From: Pleurocapsa minor GSE-CHR-MK 17-07R
GTDB lineage: Bacteria; Chloroflexota; Anaerolineae; Aggregatilineales; Phototrophicaceae
DNA: 64,000 nucleotides
NCBI GenBank assembly: GCA_019359125.1
Contig: JAHHHY010000012.1
Coordinates: forward strand, 1-64,000
Direction: 5' to 3'
Both the position numbers and the translations under genes were made by a program. The notes beneath the pieces are model-generated. The model did not search any database. It was not told the origin of the DNA and saw nothing but the letters and a program-made list of their open reading frames with translations. Shown piece by piece: positions 1-7,358 of the stretch; the stretch's first letter is position 1; each line of letters starts with the position of its first letter.

Positions 1-91
<91 letters not shown>

Positions 92-276
92 GACTTCTTA
101 GCGGTCTCTCGACTCGCTTTTGGGTTTTACTGTTTTTTACCTTACTGCTGGCATTTTGTTGCTGCGTAATTGCTTACGCTTCCATTTCCACTTTTCTGTT
201 GTTAAGGTGCCGCTGTCTTCGTCTTCTGACAGCAACGCGCCCCTTTGTTTCCGCAGTGGCGCGCCGTGTTATCTAG

Positions 277-304
277 ATTATCAGTACCCCGCCTCACCTG
301 TCAA
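277..304 (-). promoter_or_regulatory. rRNA promoter P2 (proximal)
   Basis: On the minus strand a perfect -35 TTGACA (299-304) lies 16 bases before GATAAT (277-282). A-rich tracts lie immediately upstream of the -35 (about 305-345), resembling an UP element. Transcription would start near 268, giving a leader of about 175 bases to the 16S gene. Confidence 0.75.
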
Positions 305-420
305 CCCTTTTTTTGGCTTTTTCTGCAGCTCTTTTTGAGAACTGCTGAAAAGGCGTGTTGAGGGAAAACATGTTCAGGTGCGTCTCTCATGGAGAGGTGC
401 TGAATCTCACAGCGGGCGGA

Positions 421-449
421 AGTATACGGGCCGCCCCGAAGCGTGTCAA
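421..449 (-). promoter_or_regulatory. rRNA promoter P1 (distal)
   Basis: On the minus strand TTGACA (444-449) and TATACT (421-426) are separated by exactly 17 bases, a near-consensus sigma-70 promoter. With the proximal promoter at 277-304 it forms the tandem arrangement typical of rRNA operons. Confidence 0.8.
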
Positions 450-553
450 CACCAGTTTTCAACATTCCTTCACCAGTTCTTCAAACTCACCTGCGATATT
501 TGGGAAATAGCCCATTTATCGCAATATAAATGCCCGTTTCAGGCCATTCCAGG

Positions 554-1720
554 CTAGAAGCCATCGGCAGCCAGCGCGCCGTCGGGCGGCACGGCAGCCC
601 CTTCAGACTCCAATACTTCCGGTGATGGCGGCGATTCGGACTGCCGAACGCTCTTGTCGCCCAGAACATCCTTAATGTAGACCTCCTGCACCAGCACCAT
701 CAGGATCGCTGTGATGGGCACAGACAGCATCAGCCCGAGGAAACCAAAGAACGCGCCGGAAATGATCTGCCCCAGCAGCACCAGCACCGCAGGCAGGCGA
801 ATGCTGCCAGCGATGAGCACGGGAATCAGAATCTGCGACTGCACGAACGAGACGCCATAGATCACCACGATGATCCACAGGATTTCCTGCGGCGTCTGAA
901 TGATGCCTACAGCCACCGACGGAATCAGCGTGATAATCGGGCCAAAGTTCGGAATGAACGAGAGCAATCCAGCCAGCACGCCCAGCGCCGCTGCCTGCTG
1001 AATGCCGATCAGCGCCAGACCGATCCAGGTGGCCACGCCCACAAAAATCATCGAAAACAGCGTCGCCTTCAGCCAGCCGCGCAGCGTCGTGCCCAGCCGC
1101 TCGATAATCTCCAGCGCCCGGCGCCGGTACACAATCGGAAACAGGCGCACTACCCCGTCCTGATGCCCTTTCGGATCGACCAGGATATACAGGCTGAGGA
1201 AGATCACAATCAACAGACTGAGCACGGTATCGGCCACGCCGCCCAGTAGCGGCAGCACCGATGAGCCAATCGCGCCGATCGAGCCAACGATCTGCTGGCC
1301 GAAAGTATCCAGCACCGCCTGAATATCGGCCGAGCTGACATTGGCCAGCACGGGAATCTGCTGCTGAATATCGCCATTGCTCCAGCGCTCCACCAGGGTC
1401 TGGATGCCCTGCGGAATAATCACTGTCGCCAGCAGATAAGACTGGCGAATCAGCTCCGGCAGCGTGAGCGCGCTCAGCACGATGGCGACGATCGTGAAGA
1501 AGACGACCGAGACGATCGTGGCGACCTTGCGGTGCATCCCGTGCCGCTCAAGAAATTTGACCGGCAGGCCGAGCACCACCACCAGGATTACAGACGCGAG
1601 GCCGAGCAGCAGAATGCCGCGAATCGTCCAGGCGATCACCAGGATGATGGCCGTAATCATCGCGACGAGAACCCATTTTGTGACCGATGCGTAGGTCACA
1701 TTACTTTGACGTTGCACCAT
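554..1720 (-). CDS. AI-2E family transporter (PerM/YdiK-like permease)
   Basis: A polytopic inner-membrane protein of 388 residues. It has the layout of the AI-2E/UPF0118 family: an N-terminal pair of helices (about residues 15-60), a longer hydrophilic stretch (about 130-175), then a dense block of helices to about residue 350 and a Ser/Pro/Ala-rich tail. The family was named for autoinducer-2 export, but members also act as ion antiporters or have unknown substrates, so the substrate is open. ATG at 1720 is chosen because a GTG at 1780 would add 20 polar residues before the first helix; neither has a clear ribosome-binding site. It is divergent from the oxidoreductase at 1923. Confidence 0.88.
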   Translation of the reverse strand: MVQRQSNVTYASVTKWVLVAMITAIILVIAWTIRGILLLGLASVILVVVLGLPVKFLERHGMHRKVATIVSVVFFTIVAIVLSALTLPELIRQSYLLATVIIPQGIQTLVERWSNGDIQQQIPVLANVSSADIQAVLDTFGQQIVGSIGAIGSSVLPLLGGVADTVLSLLIVIFLSLYILVDPKGHQDGVVRLFPIVYRRRALEIIERLGTTLRGWLKATLFSMIFVGVATWIGLALIGIQQAAALGVLAGLLSFIPNFGPIITLIPSVAVGIIQTPQEILWIIVVIYGVSFVQSQILIPVLIAGSIRLPAVLVLLGQIISGAFFGFLGLMLSVPITAILMVLVQEVYIKDVLGDKSVRQSESPPSPEVLESEGAAVPPDGALAADGF

Positions 1721-1807
1721 AGTGTGATTGGCGTCCTGCTCTTTACAAGGCAACCGATGACTTGCTGAATATTGAAACACACTTGCCGCACACGAGATAC
1801 GCGTATT

Positions 1808-1848
1808 CTGACAAGTTTTACAATCTATATTACTATAATGCGCATTAT
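1808..1848 (+). promoter_or_regulatory. Promoter with overlapping palindromic operator candidate
   Basis: CTGACA (1808-1813) and TACTAT (1831-1836) are 17 bases apart, a good sigma-70 promoter directed at the oxidoreductase gene. A perfect 14-base palindrome, ATAATGCGCATTAT (1835-1848), covers the end of the -10 box and the predicted start site, where a repressor would act. Its regulator is not identifiable here. Confidence 0.5.
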
Positions 1849-1922
1849 TCCCTGTTTCATGACGCCGTCTGCGTCGATTGCTATACTATTGACCTGATTT
1901 TCGTGGGGAAAGGCGTGGCCAC

Positions 1923-2945
1923 ATGAAATTTGACGTCACCATTTTGCCTCACCGGCTGAACGAAGCGCTGCCGCTGGCACAGGCCGTGGAAGACTACGGC
2001 TTCTCCGGCCTGTGGACGTCTGAGACGGCGCATAATCCATTCCTGCCGCTGACACTGGCCGCCAGCGCGACCAGCCGCATCGACCTGGGCACAGCCGTGG
2101 CAATCGCCTTCCCGCGCAGCCCGATGGTGACCGCACAGCTGGCCTGGGACCTGGCCGCGCAGTCAAACGGGCGCTTTATCCTGGGGCTGGGCACGCAGAT
2201 CAAGACGCACATCACAAAGCGTTTCAGCACCGACTGGACCGCGCCGGTGCCGCGCCTGCGCGAATATATCCTGTCGATGCGCGCCATCTGGGACACTTTT
2301 CAGACGGGTGCGCCGCTGCGCTTTCGCGGCGAACATTACCGCTTCACACTGATGACGCCGTTCTTCTCGCCCGGGCCTATCGAAACGCCGGATATTCCCG
2401 TATATATCGCGGGCGTAAACGAAGGGCTGTGCCGCCTGGCGGGCGAGATGTGCCAGGGCTTTCACGTGCATCCCTTCCATACGGTGCGCTACTTGCAGCA
2501 GCTCATCATCCCGAATATCAAGGCCGGCGCGGAAAAGTCCGGCCGCGCGGCGCAGGATATCGCGCTGAGCTGTGCCGTCTTCGTCGTGACAGGCAGGGAC
2601 GCCGCCGAAATGGAGCAGAACAAAGCCTTCGTGCGCGCGCAGGTGGCCTTTTACGCCAGCACGCCATCCTACAGCACGGTGATGGACATGCACGGATGGC
2701 ATGACCTGTATGAGCAGCTGAACGCGCTCTCGCGGCAGGGCGAATGGGCGAAAATGGGCGAACTGGTCAGCGATGACATGCTGCACGAATTCGCCGTCGT
2801 CGCCCCGTATGACGAGCTGGCCGATGCCGTGCGCGCGCGTTACGAAGGGCTGCTCCATCGCGTGGGCTACTACTTCCCGTTCGACCCGTCCGAGACAGAC
2901 CGGCAGATCGTGTGGCAGCAGGCGTCCCGCGTGTTTGGTGCATGA
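1923..2945 (+). CDS. LLM class F420-dependent oxidoreductase
   Basis: A 340-residue luciferase-like monooxygenase-fold (TIM barrel) protein, the usual length. The start MKFDVTILP, the segment GFSGLWTSE (about residues 28-36), GTAVAIAFPRSP (about 59-70) and FILGLGTQ (about 85-92) match F420-dependent members of the TIGR03617-like group. Members reduce or oxidise small organic substrates with cofactor F420 or flavin; substrate and cofactor here are inferred from the family only. ATG 1923 follows a weak ribosome-binding site. It is followed 73 bases later by the dipeptidase, possibly in the same transcript. Confidence 0.85.
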   Translation: MKFDVTILPHRLNEALPLAQAVEDYGFSGLWTSETAHNPFLPLTLAASATSRIDLGTAVAIAFPRSPMVTAQLAWDLAAQSNGRFILGLGTQIKTHITKRFSTDWTAPVPRLREYILSMRAIWDTFQTGAPLRFRGEHYRFTLMTPFFSPGPIETPDIPVYIAGVNEGLCRLAGEMCQGFHVHPFHTVRYLQQLIIPNIKAGAEKSGRAAQDIALSCAVFVVTGRDAAEMEQNKAFVRAQVAFYASTPSYSTVMDMHGWHDLYEQLNALSRQGEWAKMGELVSDDMLHEFAVVAPYDELADAVRARYEGLLHRVGYYFPFDPSETDRQIVWQQASRVFGA

Positions 2946-3018
2946 TGGTCTGTATGGCCGCCCGCGAAACCATTACAATGGATGCAAACTTCGTTCTTTC
3001 AGAAGGGACCCGTCAGCG

Positions 3019-4392
3019 ATGACCGTTGTGGATGCAGCACGCGCCTGGGCGCGCGAAAATGGCAGTACTTTTGAGAACCAGCTTTTTGACCTGTTGCGGA
3101 TTCCCAGCATCAGCGCGGAATCCCAGCACAAGGGCGATGTCCTGGCGGCCGCCGAGTGGATAGCCGCCAATCTGAAAGCCATAGGCGCGGAACACGTGCA
3201 GGTCATCGCCACCCCCGGACACCCGATTGTGTACGGCGACTGGCTGCATGCGCCGGGCGCAAAAACTGTGCTGATTTATGGGCACTATGACGTGCAGCCC
3301 GCGCAGATGAGCGATGGCTGGCACACCGATCCGTTTGAGCCGGTCGTCAAAGACAACATCGTCTATGCGCGCGGCTCCAGCGACGACAAAGGCCAGATGT
3401 TCATCCACATCAAGGCGCTGGAAGCGTATCTGAAGACCAATGGCGGCGCGCCGGTCAATGTCAAGTTCCTGCTGGAAGGCGAGGAAGAAATCAGCTCCAA
3501 GAACCTGATGGCCTTCCTGCAGGCGAATCAGGAGCTGCTGGCCGCCGATGTGTGCGTGATTTCAGACAGCGGTTCGTTTGCCATCGAAAGCCCGGCGATC
3601 GTGACCAGCGTGCGCGGCATCTCGTACATGGAGATTCACGTGCAGGGCCCCGCGACCGACCTGCACAGCGGCGGCTACGGCGGCATCGTGCACAACCCGG
3701 CGCTGGCGCTGGCGCAGATCATCGCGAAGATGCACAACGCCGACAACAGCGTGGCCGTCCCCGGCTTCTATGACGATGTGGTACAGCTCACGCCTGCCGA
3801 CCGTGACAACCTGATGAAGACCGACATCTCGGAAGCGGCGCTGAAAGGCGACACCCAGGTTCCGCAGTCGTGGGGCGAGGCCGGCTACACCCTGCGCGAA
3901 CGCCTCGGTGCGCGGCCGACGCTGGAGATCAACGGCATCCTGAGCGGCTGGACGGGTGAAGGCTCCAAGACCGTGCTGCCCGCCAAAGCGATGGCGAAAG
4001 TGAGCTGCCGACTGGTGGCCAATCAGCATCCGGAGCGCATCTATGAGCTGGTGCGCGATTACGTCGCCAGCATCACCCCGCCGACCGTCACCAGCCGCGT
4101 TGTGCTGCTGAACAAGGGCGAGCCCGCGCTGATCGACCCGAATATCCCGGAGATGCAGGCGGCTTTCCGCGCCTATGCGTCTGGCTGGGGCAGCGAGCCT
4201 GTGTTCCTGCGCGAGGGTGGCAGCATTCCGATTGTGGTGGATATCCAGCGCGTGCTGGGCATGCCGGTCATCATGATGGGCTACGGCCTGAACAACGACG
4301 GCGCGCACGGCCCGGATGAGCACTACTCGCTGGAGATGTTCCATCGCGGCATCCAGACGGCGATCTGCTTCCTGGGCGAAATGGCAACCTAG
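3019..4392 (+). CDS. M20 family dipeptidase (zinc metallopeptidase)
   Basis: A cytosolic metallodipeptidase of 457 residues, full length for the CNDP/M20 dipeptidase group. The metal ligands and catalytic acid are recognisable: GHYDVQP (about residues 91-97, His ligand and catalytic Asp), SSDDKG (about 124-129) and EGEEE (about 154-158). The lid domain follows and the catalytic fold resumes towards the C terminus (REGGSIP; final His in GAHGPDEH). Family members hydrolyse dipeptides and related amides. ATG 3019 is chosen because upstream in-frame sequence overlaps the previous gene in another frame and lacks family similarity. Confidence 0.93.
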   Translation: MTVVDAARAWARENGSTFENQLFDLLRIPSISAESQHKGDVLAAAEWIAANLKAIGAEHVQVIATPGHPIVYGDWLHAPGAKTVLIYGHYDVQPAQMSDGWHTDPFEPVVKDNIVYARGSSDDKGQMFIHIKALEAYLKTNGGAPVNVKFLLEGEEEISSKNLMAFLQANQELLAADVCVISDSGSFAIESPAIVTSVRGISYMEIHVQGPATDLHSGGYGGIVHNPALALAQIIAKMHNADNSVAVPGFYDDVVQLTPADRDNLMKTDISEAALKGDTQVPQSWGEAGYTLRERLGARPTLEINGILSGWTGEGSKTVLPAKAMAKVSCRLVANQHPERIYELVRDYVASITPPTVTSRVVLLNKGEPALIDPNIPEMQAAFRAYASGWGSEPVFLREGGSIPIVVDIQRVLGMPVIMMGYGLNNDGAHGPDEHYSLEMFHRGIQTAICFLGEMAT

Positions 4393-4407
4393 CGCCAACA
4401 CAAACAA

Positions 4408-4447
4408 AAACGGCCGGAGGAAGATTCCCCCGGCCGTTTGCTTTTTT
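4408..4447. terminator. Bidirectional rho-independent terminator
   Basis: A GC-rich hairpin with arms AAACGGCCGG and CCGGCCGTTT (4408-4417 and 4430-4439) is followed by a T-rich run on both strands. It separates the convergent dipeptidase and glycoside-hydrolase-like genes and can serve both. Confidence 0.85.
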
Positions 4448-4451
4448 CTGG

Positions 4452-5894
4452 CTAACGCGTCACCCACGCATCGACAAAGGCCTGCCACTCATCGTCGGTG
4501 GTCGTCCATTCTCCGTACAAAGCGAGTCCACGCAGGAATCCGGCATTGGCCGGGCCCACGTCAGCCAGGCCCTGCAAGACCCCATCGACGCCAGACAGCA
4601 CATTCTCGACATACGGGTCATGCTGCGGGGGCTCGGCATCATAGCTGGGCACGCCAATGACCAGTTCGGTCCCCTCGCCGATATCACTCAGCGCGGCGAT
4701 AAAGGTTGTGGCCTGGTGCGCCATCCACTGCTCATAGTCCAGCGGCGTATTCAGCCCGCTGTTGAAGGCCATCACCACCATTTCATTGACCAGCAGGGCG
4801 ACATTCTGCTTGTATCCGCGCTCCCACTGGGTATTGGGCGCAAACAGCGTCGAGACCGGCACACCCGATGCTGACGGCGTCCAGTCTGGCGGCACGCCCA
4901 GGCTCAGGCGCGTCTCGGTGCCCACCATCTGGCGCACATCGCGCAGCAGCGCGAGAAAATTATCGTCGTTATTGGCGACCGGCTGGGCATTGAGGAACAC
5001 CCCGTCAAACTCCAGTTCCGTCACCATGCGGCGGGCATATTCGGCCACCTGCTGGCGCACATTGAGCGAACCCAGGCGATAGCTGATGCCCAGCGCTTCA
5101 TCGGCCACCGGGATGCTGAGCCATGCATACAGATTGGCTTCCGGGTACTCGGCATGGAAAGCGGTCACAAATTCAGCCACGCGCCCCAGATTCCCGGTGC
5201 CAGACCAGGTATCGTTCGGCTGCAGGAAGCTGACCCACGCGTAAACCGTGCCAATCTGCGCCTGGCGCATGCGCGCAGCCAGGTTGCTGATCTGATCGGG
5301 GGTCGTGGGCTCGGTCGTCCATTCTGGCCCCAACCAGATCGCATTCGGCCTGGCCTCGACCGGATTATTGCGGATGCGCCCCAGAATCACGACGACCAGC
5401 ACGACCAGCACCAGCGCACCGCCCAGCACCAGCAGTGAGCGCCCGGACGACGGCAGGCGAATGCCCGACAGGTCGATGCTGGGCAAGGCGCGCGGCGCAC
5501 GCACCGTGCCACGGGTGTTTCCGCTCAGGCGGGCTGCCATCGGCACATTTTTACGGCGGGCCTGGCGTTCGCGGGCACGACCAGCGCGGGTATTGTCGCC
5601 CAGGTCAGTCGATTCACCGAGCATATCATCGGTGATGCGCGACGCCGTGGACACGCGGCCAATCGGCGGCTTGGCGACATAGGCAGACACCCCGGCGATC
5701 GCGGCGGCCAGCTCGGCATCGTCCAGATCCTCTTCGCCAGATTCCGGCTCATAGGCGCTGTCATCATCGCCATCGACGCTATCGTAGGCGTCCGCCTGCT
5801 GATCCGATTGCTCGTTTACAGGCAGGTCATCCCACAGGCCATCATCAGACGGATAATCGTCAAACGGGTCGTTGTTGTCGTTATCGCTCATCAT
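4452..5894 (-). CDS. Membrane-anchored glycoside-hydrolase-like protein
   Basis: 480 residues. The N-terminal 150 are very acidic then basic and probably disordered in the cytoplasm. One membrane helix follows (about 153-171), then an extracellular domain of about 300 residues. That domain has the alternating strand/helix texture of a TIM barrel: AIWLGPEW, VYAWVSF, LYAWLSIP, FDGVFLNAQP, LSLGVPPDW, VMAFNSG, LVIGVPSY, FLRGLALYGEW. It resembles GH18/COG1649-like sugar-binding barrels, but I cannot locate a certain catalytic acid, so function is open. Two adjacent ATGs (5894 and 5891) can start it. It ends the minus-strand operon that begins with mtaB or further upstream. Confidence 0.6.
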   Translation of the reverse strand: MMSDNDNNDPFDDYPSDDGLWDDLPVNEQSDQQADAYDSVDGDDDSAYEPESGEEDLDDAELAAAIAGVSAYVAKPPIGRVSTASRITDDMLGESTDLGDNTRAGRARERQARRKNVPMAARLSGNTRGTVRAPRALPSIDLSGIRLPSSGRSLLVLGGALVLVVLVVVILGRIRNNPVEARPNAIWLGPEWTTEPTTPDQISNLAARMRQAQIGTVYAWVSFLQPNDTWSGTGNLGRVAEFVTAFHAEYPEANLYAWLSIPVADEALGISYRLGSLNVRQQVAEYARRMVTELEFDGVFLNAQPVANNDDNFLALLRDVRQMVGTETRLSLGVPPDWTPSASGVPVSTLFAPNTQWERGYKQNVALLVNEMVVMAFNSGLNTPLDYEQWMAHQATTFIAALSDIGEGTELVIGVPSYDAEPPQHDPYVENVLSGVDGVLQGLADVGPANAGFLRGLALYGEWTTTDDEWQAFVDAWVTR

Positions 5895-5924
5895 TCGCTA
5901 CCTGACACATGGACCAATGAGACG

Positions 5925-6413
5925 TCACAGATTGCTGAGCACAATAGTAGCCACGATCAGCAAAAAGATCACGCTGCTCAGCAGGGTTGCCGTGCTGGCG
6001 ACATCCTTGCCAATCTTGGCCATCGGATGCGGATCGCTGGTGCCCAGGTTGATCGACGCCTCGATCGCGGTATTCAGGCATTCAGTCACCCACACCATGC
6101 CCAGCGCCAGCACCAGCATCATCCACTCGATGCGCTCAATCTGCAGCCATGCGCTCAATACGACGACGACCAGCGTGACCAGCGTCGCAAGCTGAATGCT
6201 CTGTTCGCGTTTCAGCAGATAAATCAGCCCGGCAACGGCATACTTCATGCTGGCCAGGCGATTTTTGTTCTTGACCGGGCTGTGGCCGTCTGGCTCCAGC
6301 TTGGACGTGCCCATGATGCCGAGGTCAATTTCTTCGCCCTCAGGCGTAATCAGCACGTTCTTGTCTTCTTTTTCCTCAGGCACGCCCGAGTCACCCGCCT
6401 GGCTATCCGCCAT
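5925..6413 (-). CDS. dgkA: Diacylglycerol/undecaprenol kinase family protein, copy 1
   Basis: 162 residues: an N-terminal polar extension of about 48, then a three-helix DgkA domain. The active-site signature is ECLNTAIEASIN (about residues 112-123), which keeps the Glu, Asn and Glu of the E..N...E motif, although the following Asp of many members is Asn. A downstream GKDVAS motif is also family-typical. In Gram-positive bacteria this family phosphorylates undecaprenol to recycle the cell-wall lipid carrier; in E. coli it phosphorylates diacylglycerol. ATG 6413 follows the ribosome-binding site AAGGAC. A second copy lies 17 bases upstream. Confidence 0.88.
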   Translation of the reverse strand: MADSQAGDSGVPEEKEDKNVLITPEGEEIDLGIMGTSKLEPDGHSPVKNKNRLASMKYAVAGLIYLLKREQSIQLATLVTLVVVVLSAWLQIERIEWMMLVLALGMVWVTECLNTAIEASINLGTSDPHPMAKIGKDVASTATLLSSVIFLLIVATIVLSNL

Positions 6414-6430
6414 AGTGTGTCCTTTTTCAA

Positions 6431-6874
6431 TTATCTGACGATTCCAAGCTTCATCAGCAGCGGCGGGCCCAGGATAAGCAGGCCGATCACGATCGATGCG
6501 ACGACGCCCAGCAGGACCGCGGCACTGGCCACGTCTTTACCCACCTGCGCCATCGGATGAAATTCTTTGGTGGAAAGATTGATGGCAGCTTCAACGGCCG
6601 CGTTGATGAACTCGGCCATCCACACTATCGTAATCGACAGGATGATAAGCGCCAGCTCCACAAAGCCTATCTGTAACCAGAGCGACAGACCCAGCACAGC
6701 GATGCTGGCCACTGCCTGAATCCGCGTGTTCTTCTGCCGACGCAGCATGTACAGCCAACCGGCTATGGCATACCCCAGGCTGTCGACACGGTTGCTGCTC
6801 ACTTTGTGGCTGTGCTCGTCCGGGTCGATCTCCATCGTCGCGGTCAGCGCACGCCACCAGGGGCGCTTAGTCAT
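6431..6874 (-). CDS. dgkA: Diacylglycerol/undecaprenol kinase family protein, copy 2
   Basis: 147 residues with the same three-helix DgkA plan as its neighbour. The catalytic signature is EFINAAVEAAIN (about residues 97-108), followed by GKDVASA. The ATG at 6874 sits inside the end of ybeY: ATGACTAA gives an 8-base overlap, indicating translational coupling. The position directly after ybeY matches dgkA of Bacillus. The two copies are clearly divergent, so this is an old duplication. They may differ in substrate (undecaprenol versus diacylglycerol), which the sequence cannot decide. Confidence 0.9.
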   Translation of the reverse strand: MTKRPWWRALTATMEIDPDEHSHKVSSNRVDSLGYAIAGWLYMLRRQKNTRIQAVASIAVLGLSLWLQIGFVELALIILSITIVWMAEFINAAVEAAINLSTKEFHPMAQVGKDVASAAVLLGVVASIVIGLLILGPPLLMKLGIVR

Positions 6875-7358
6875 GGTCTGCATTCTCCAGCGCGGGGACA
6901 ATTTCCGGCGAAATGCCCAGCAGCAGCAGCACACTTTCCTGCGCCGCCCACATGTCGCGTTTCGATGCCGGCCGGTCATGGTCATAACCAAGCAGATGCA
7001 GCGTGCCATGCACCACCAGCAGCGACAGGCTGTCGTGCAGGTCATGGCCCTCGCGCGCGGCCTGCGCCGACGCATAAGGCCAGGCAATAATCAGATCGCC
7101 CAGATAAGCGATTTCATCGTCTTCCGGCTGCAACGGCTCACCAGACGGGAACGACAGGATGTCGGTGGGTGCATCCACCTGGCGAAACTGCATATTCAGC
7201 CGATGCACCTCTTCGTCGGTGCTCAGCATCAGGCTGACCGCAGCGGGCACATCCGGCAGAAAGCGCTCGACTGTCAGCACGATGGCCTGGCGCAGGCGCG
7301 CCTCATCGGCGGCATAGCCCTGTTCATTCAGGATGTCGACCTCAATGGTCTGCGTCAT
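6867..7358 (-). CDS. ybeY: Endoribonuclease YbeY (rRNA maturation factor)
   Basis: 163 residues, the standard YbeY length. The diagnostic zinc site HGTLHLLGYDHD is present with His117, His121 and His127. YbeY is a single-strand-specific metal-dependent RNase needed for 16S rRNA 3' end maturation and ribosome quality control. The ATG at 7358 lies 17 bases inside the end of the upstream 7TM-HD gene, and its own end overlaps dgkA copy 2 by 8 bases, so the three are translationally coupled. This pgpH-ybeY-dgkA order is also found in Firmicutes. Confidence 0.96.
   Translation of the reverse strand: MTQTIEVDILNEQGYAADEARLRQAIVLTVERFLPDVPAAVSLMLSTDEEVHRLNMQFRQVDAPTDILSFPSGEPLQPEDDEIAYLGDLIIAWPYASAQAAREGHDLHDSLSLLVVHGTLHLLGYDHDRPASKRDMWAAQESVLLLLGISPEIVPALENADHD

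Larger units (their letters stand above)
92..553. other. rRNA leader and promoter region, no protein gene
   Basis: This 460-base stretch separates the 16S gene from the AI-2E-type permease. It holds two minus-strand sigma-70 promoters, described separately. The part transcribed ahead of 16S is rich in short A and T tracts. I looked for a boxA antitermination motif and found none convincing. I see no credible protein-coding gene here. Confidence 0.7.

Noticed and set aside
2773-3018. 82-codon upstream extension of the dipeptidase reading frame
   Set aside because: It overlaps the oxidoreductase gene in another frame and has antisense-like composition; family similarity begins at ATG 3019.
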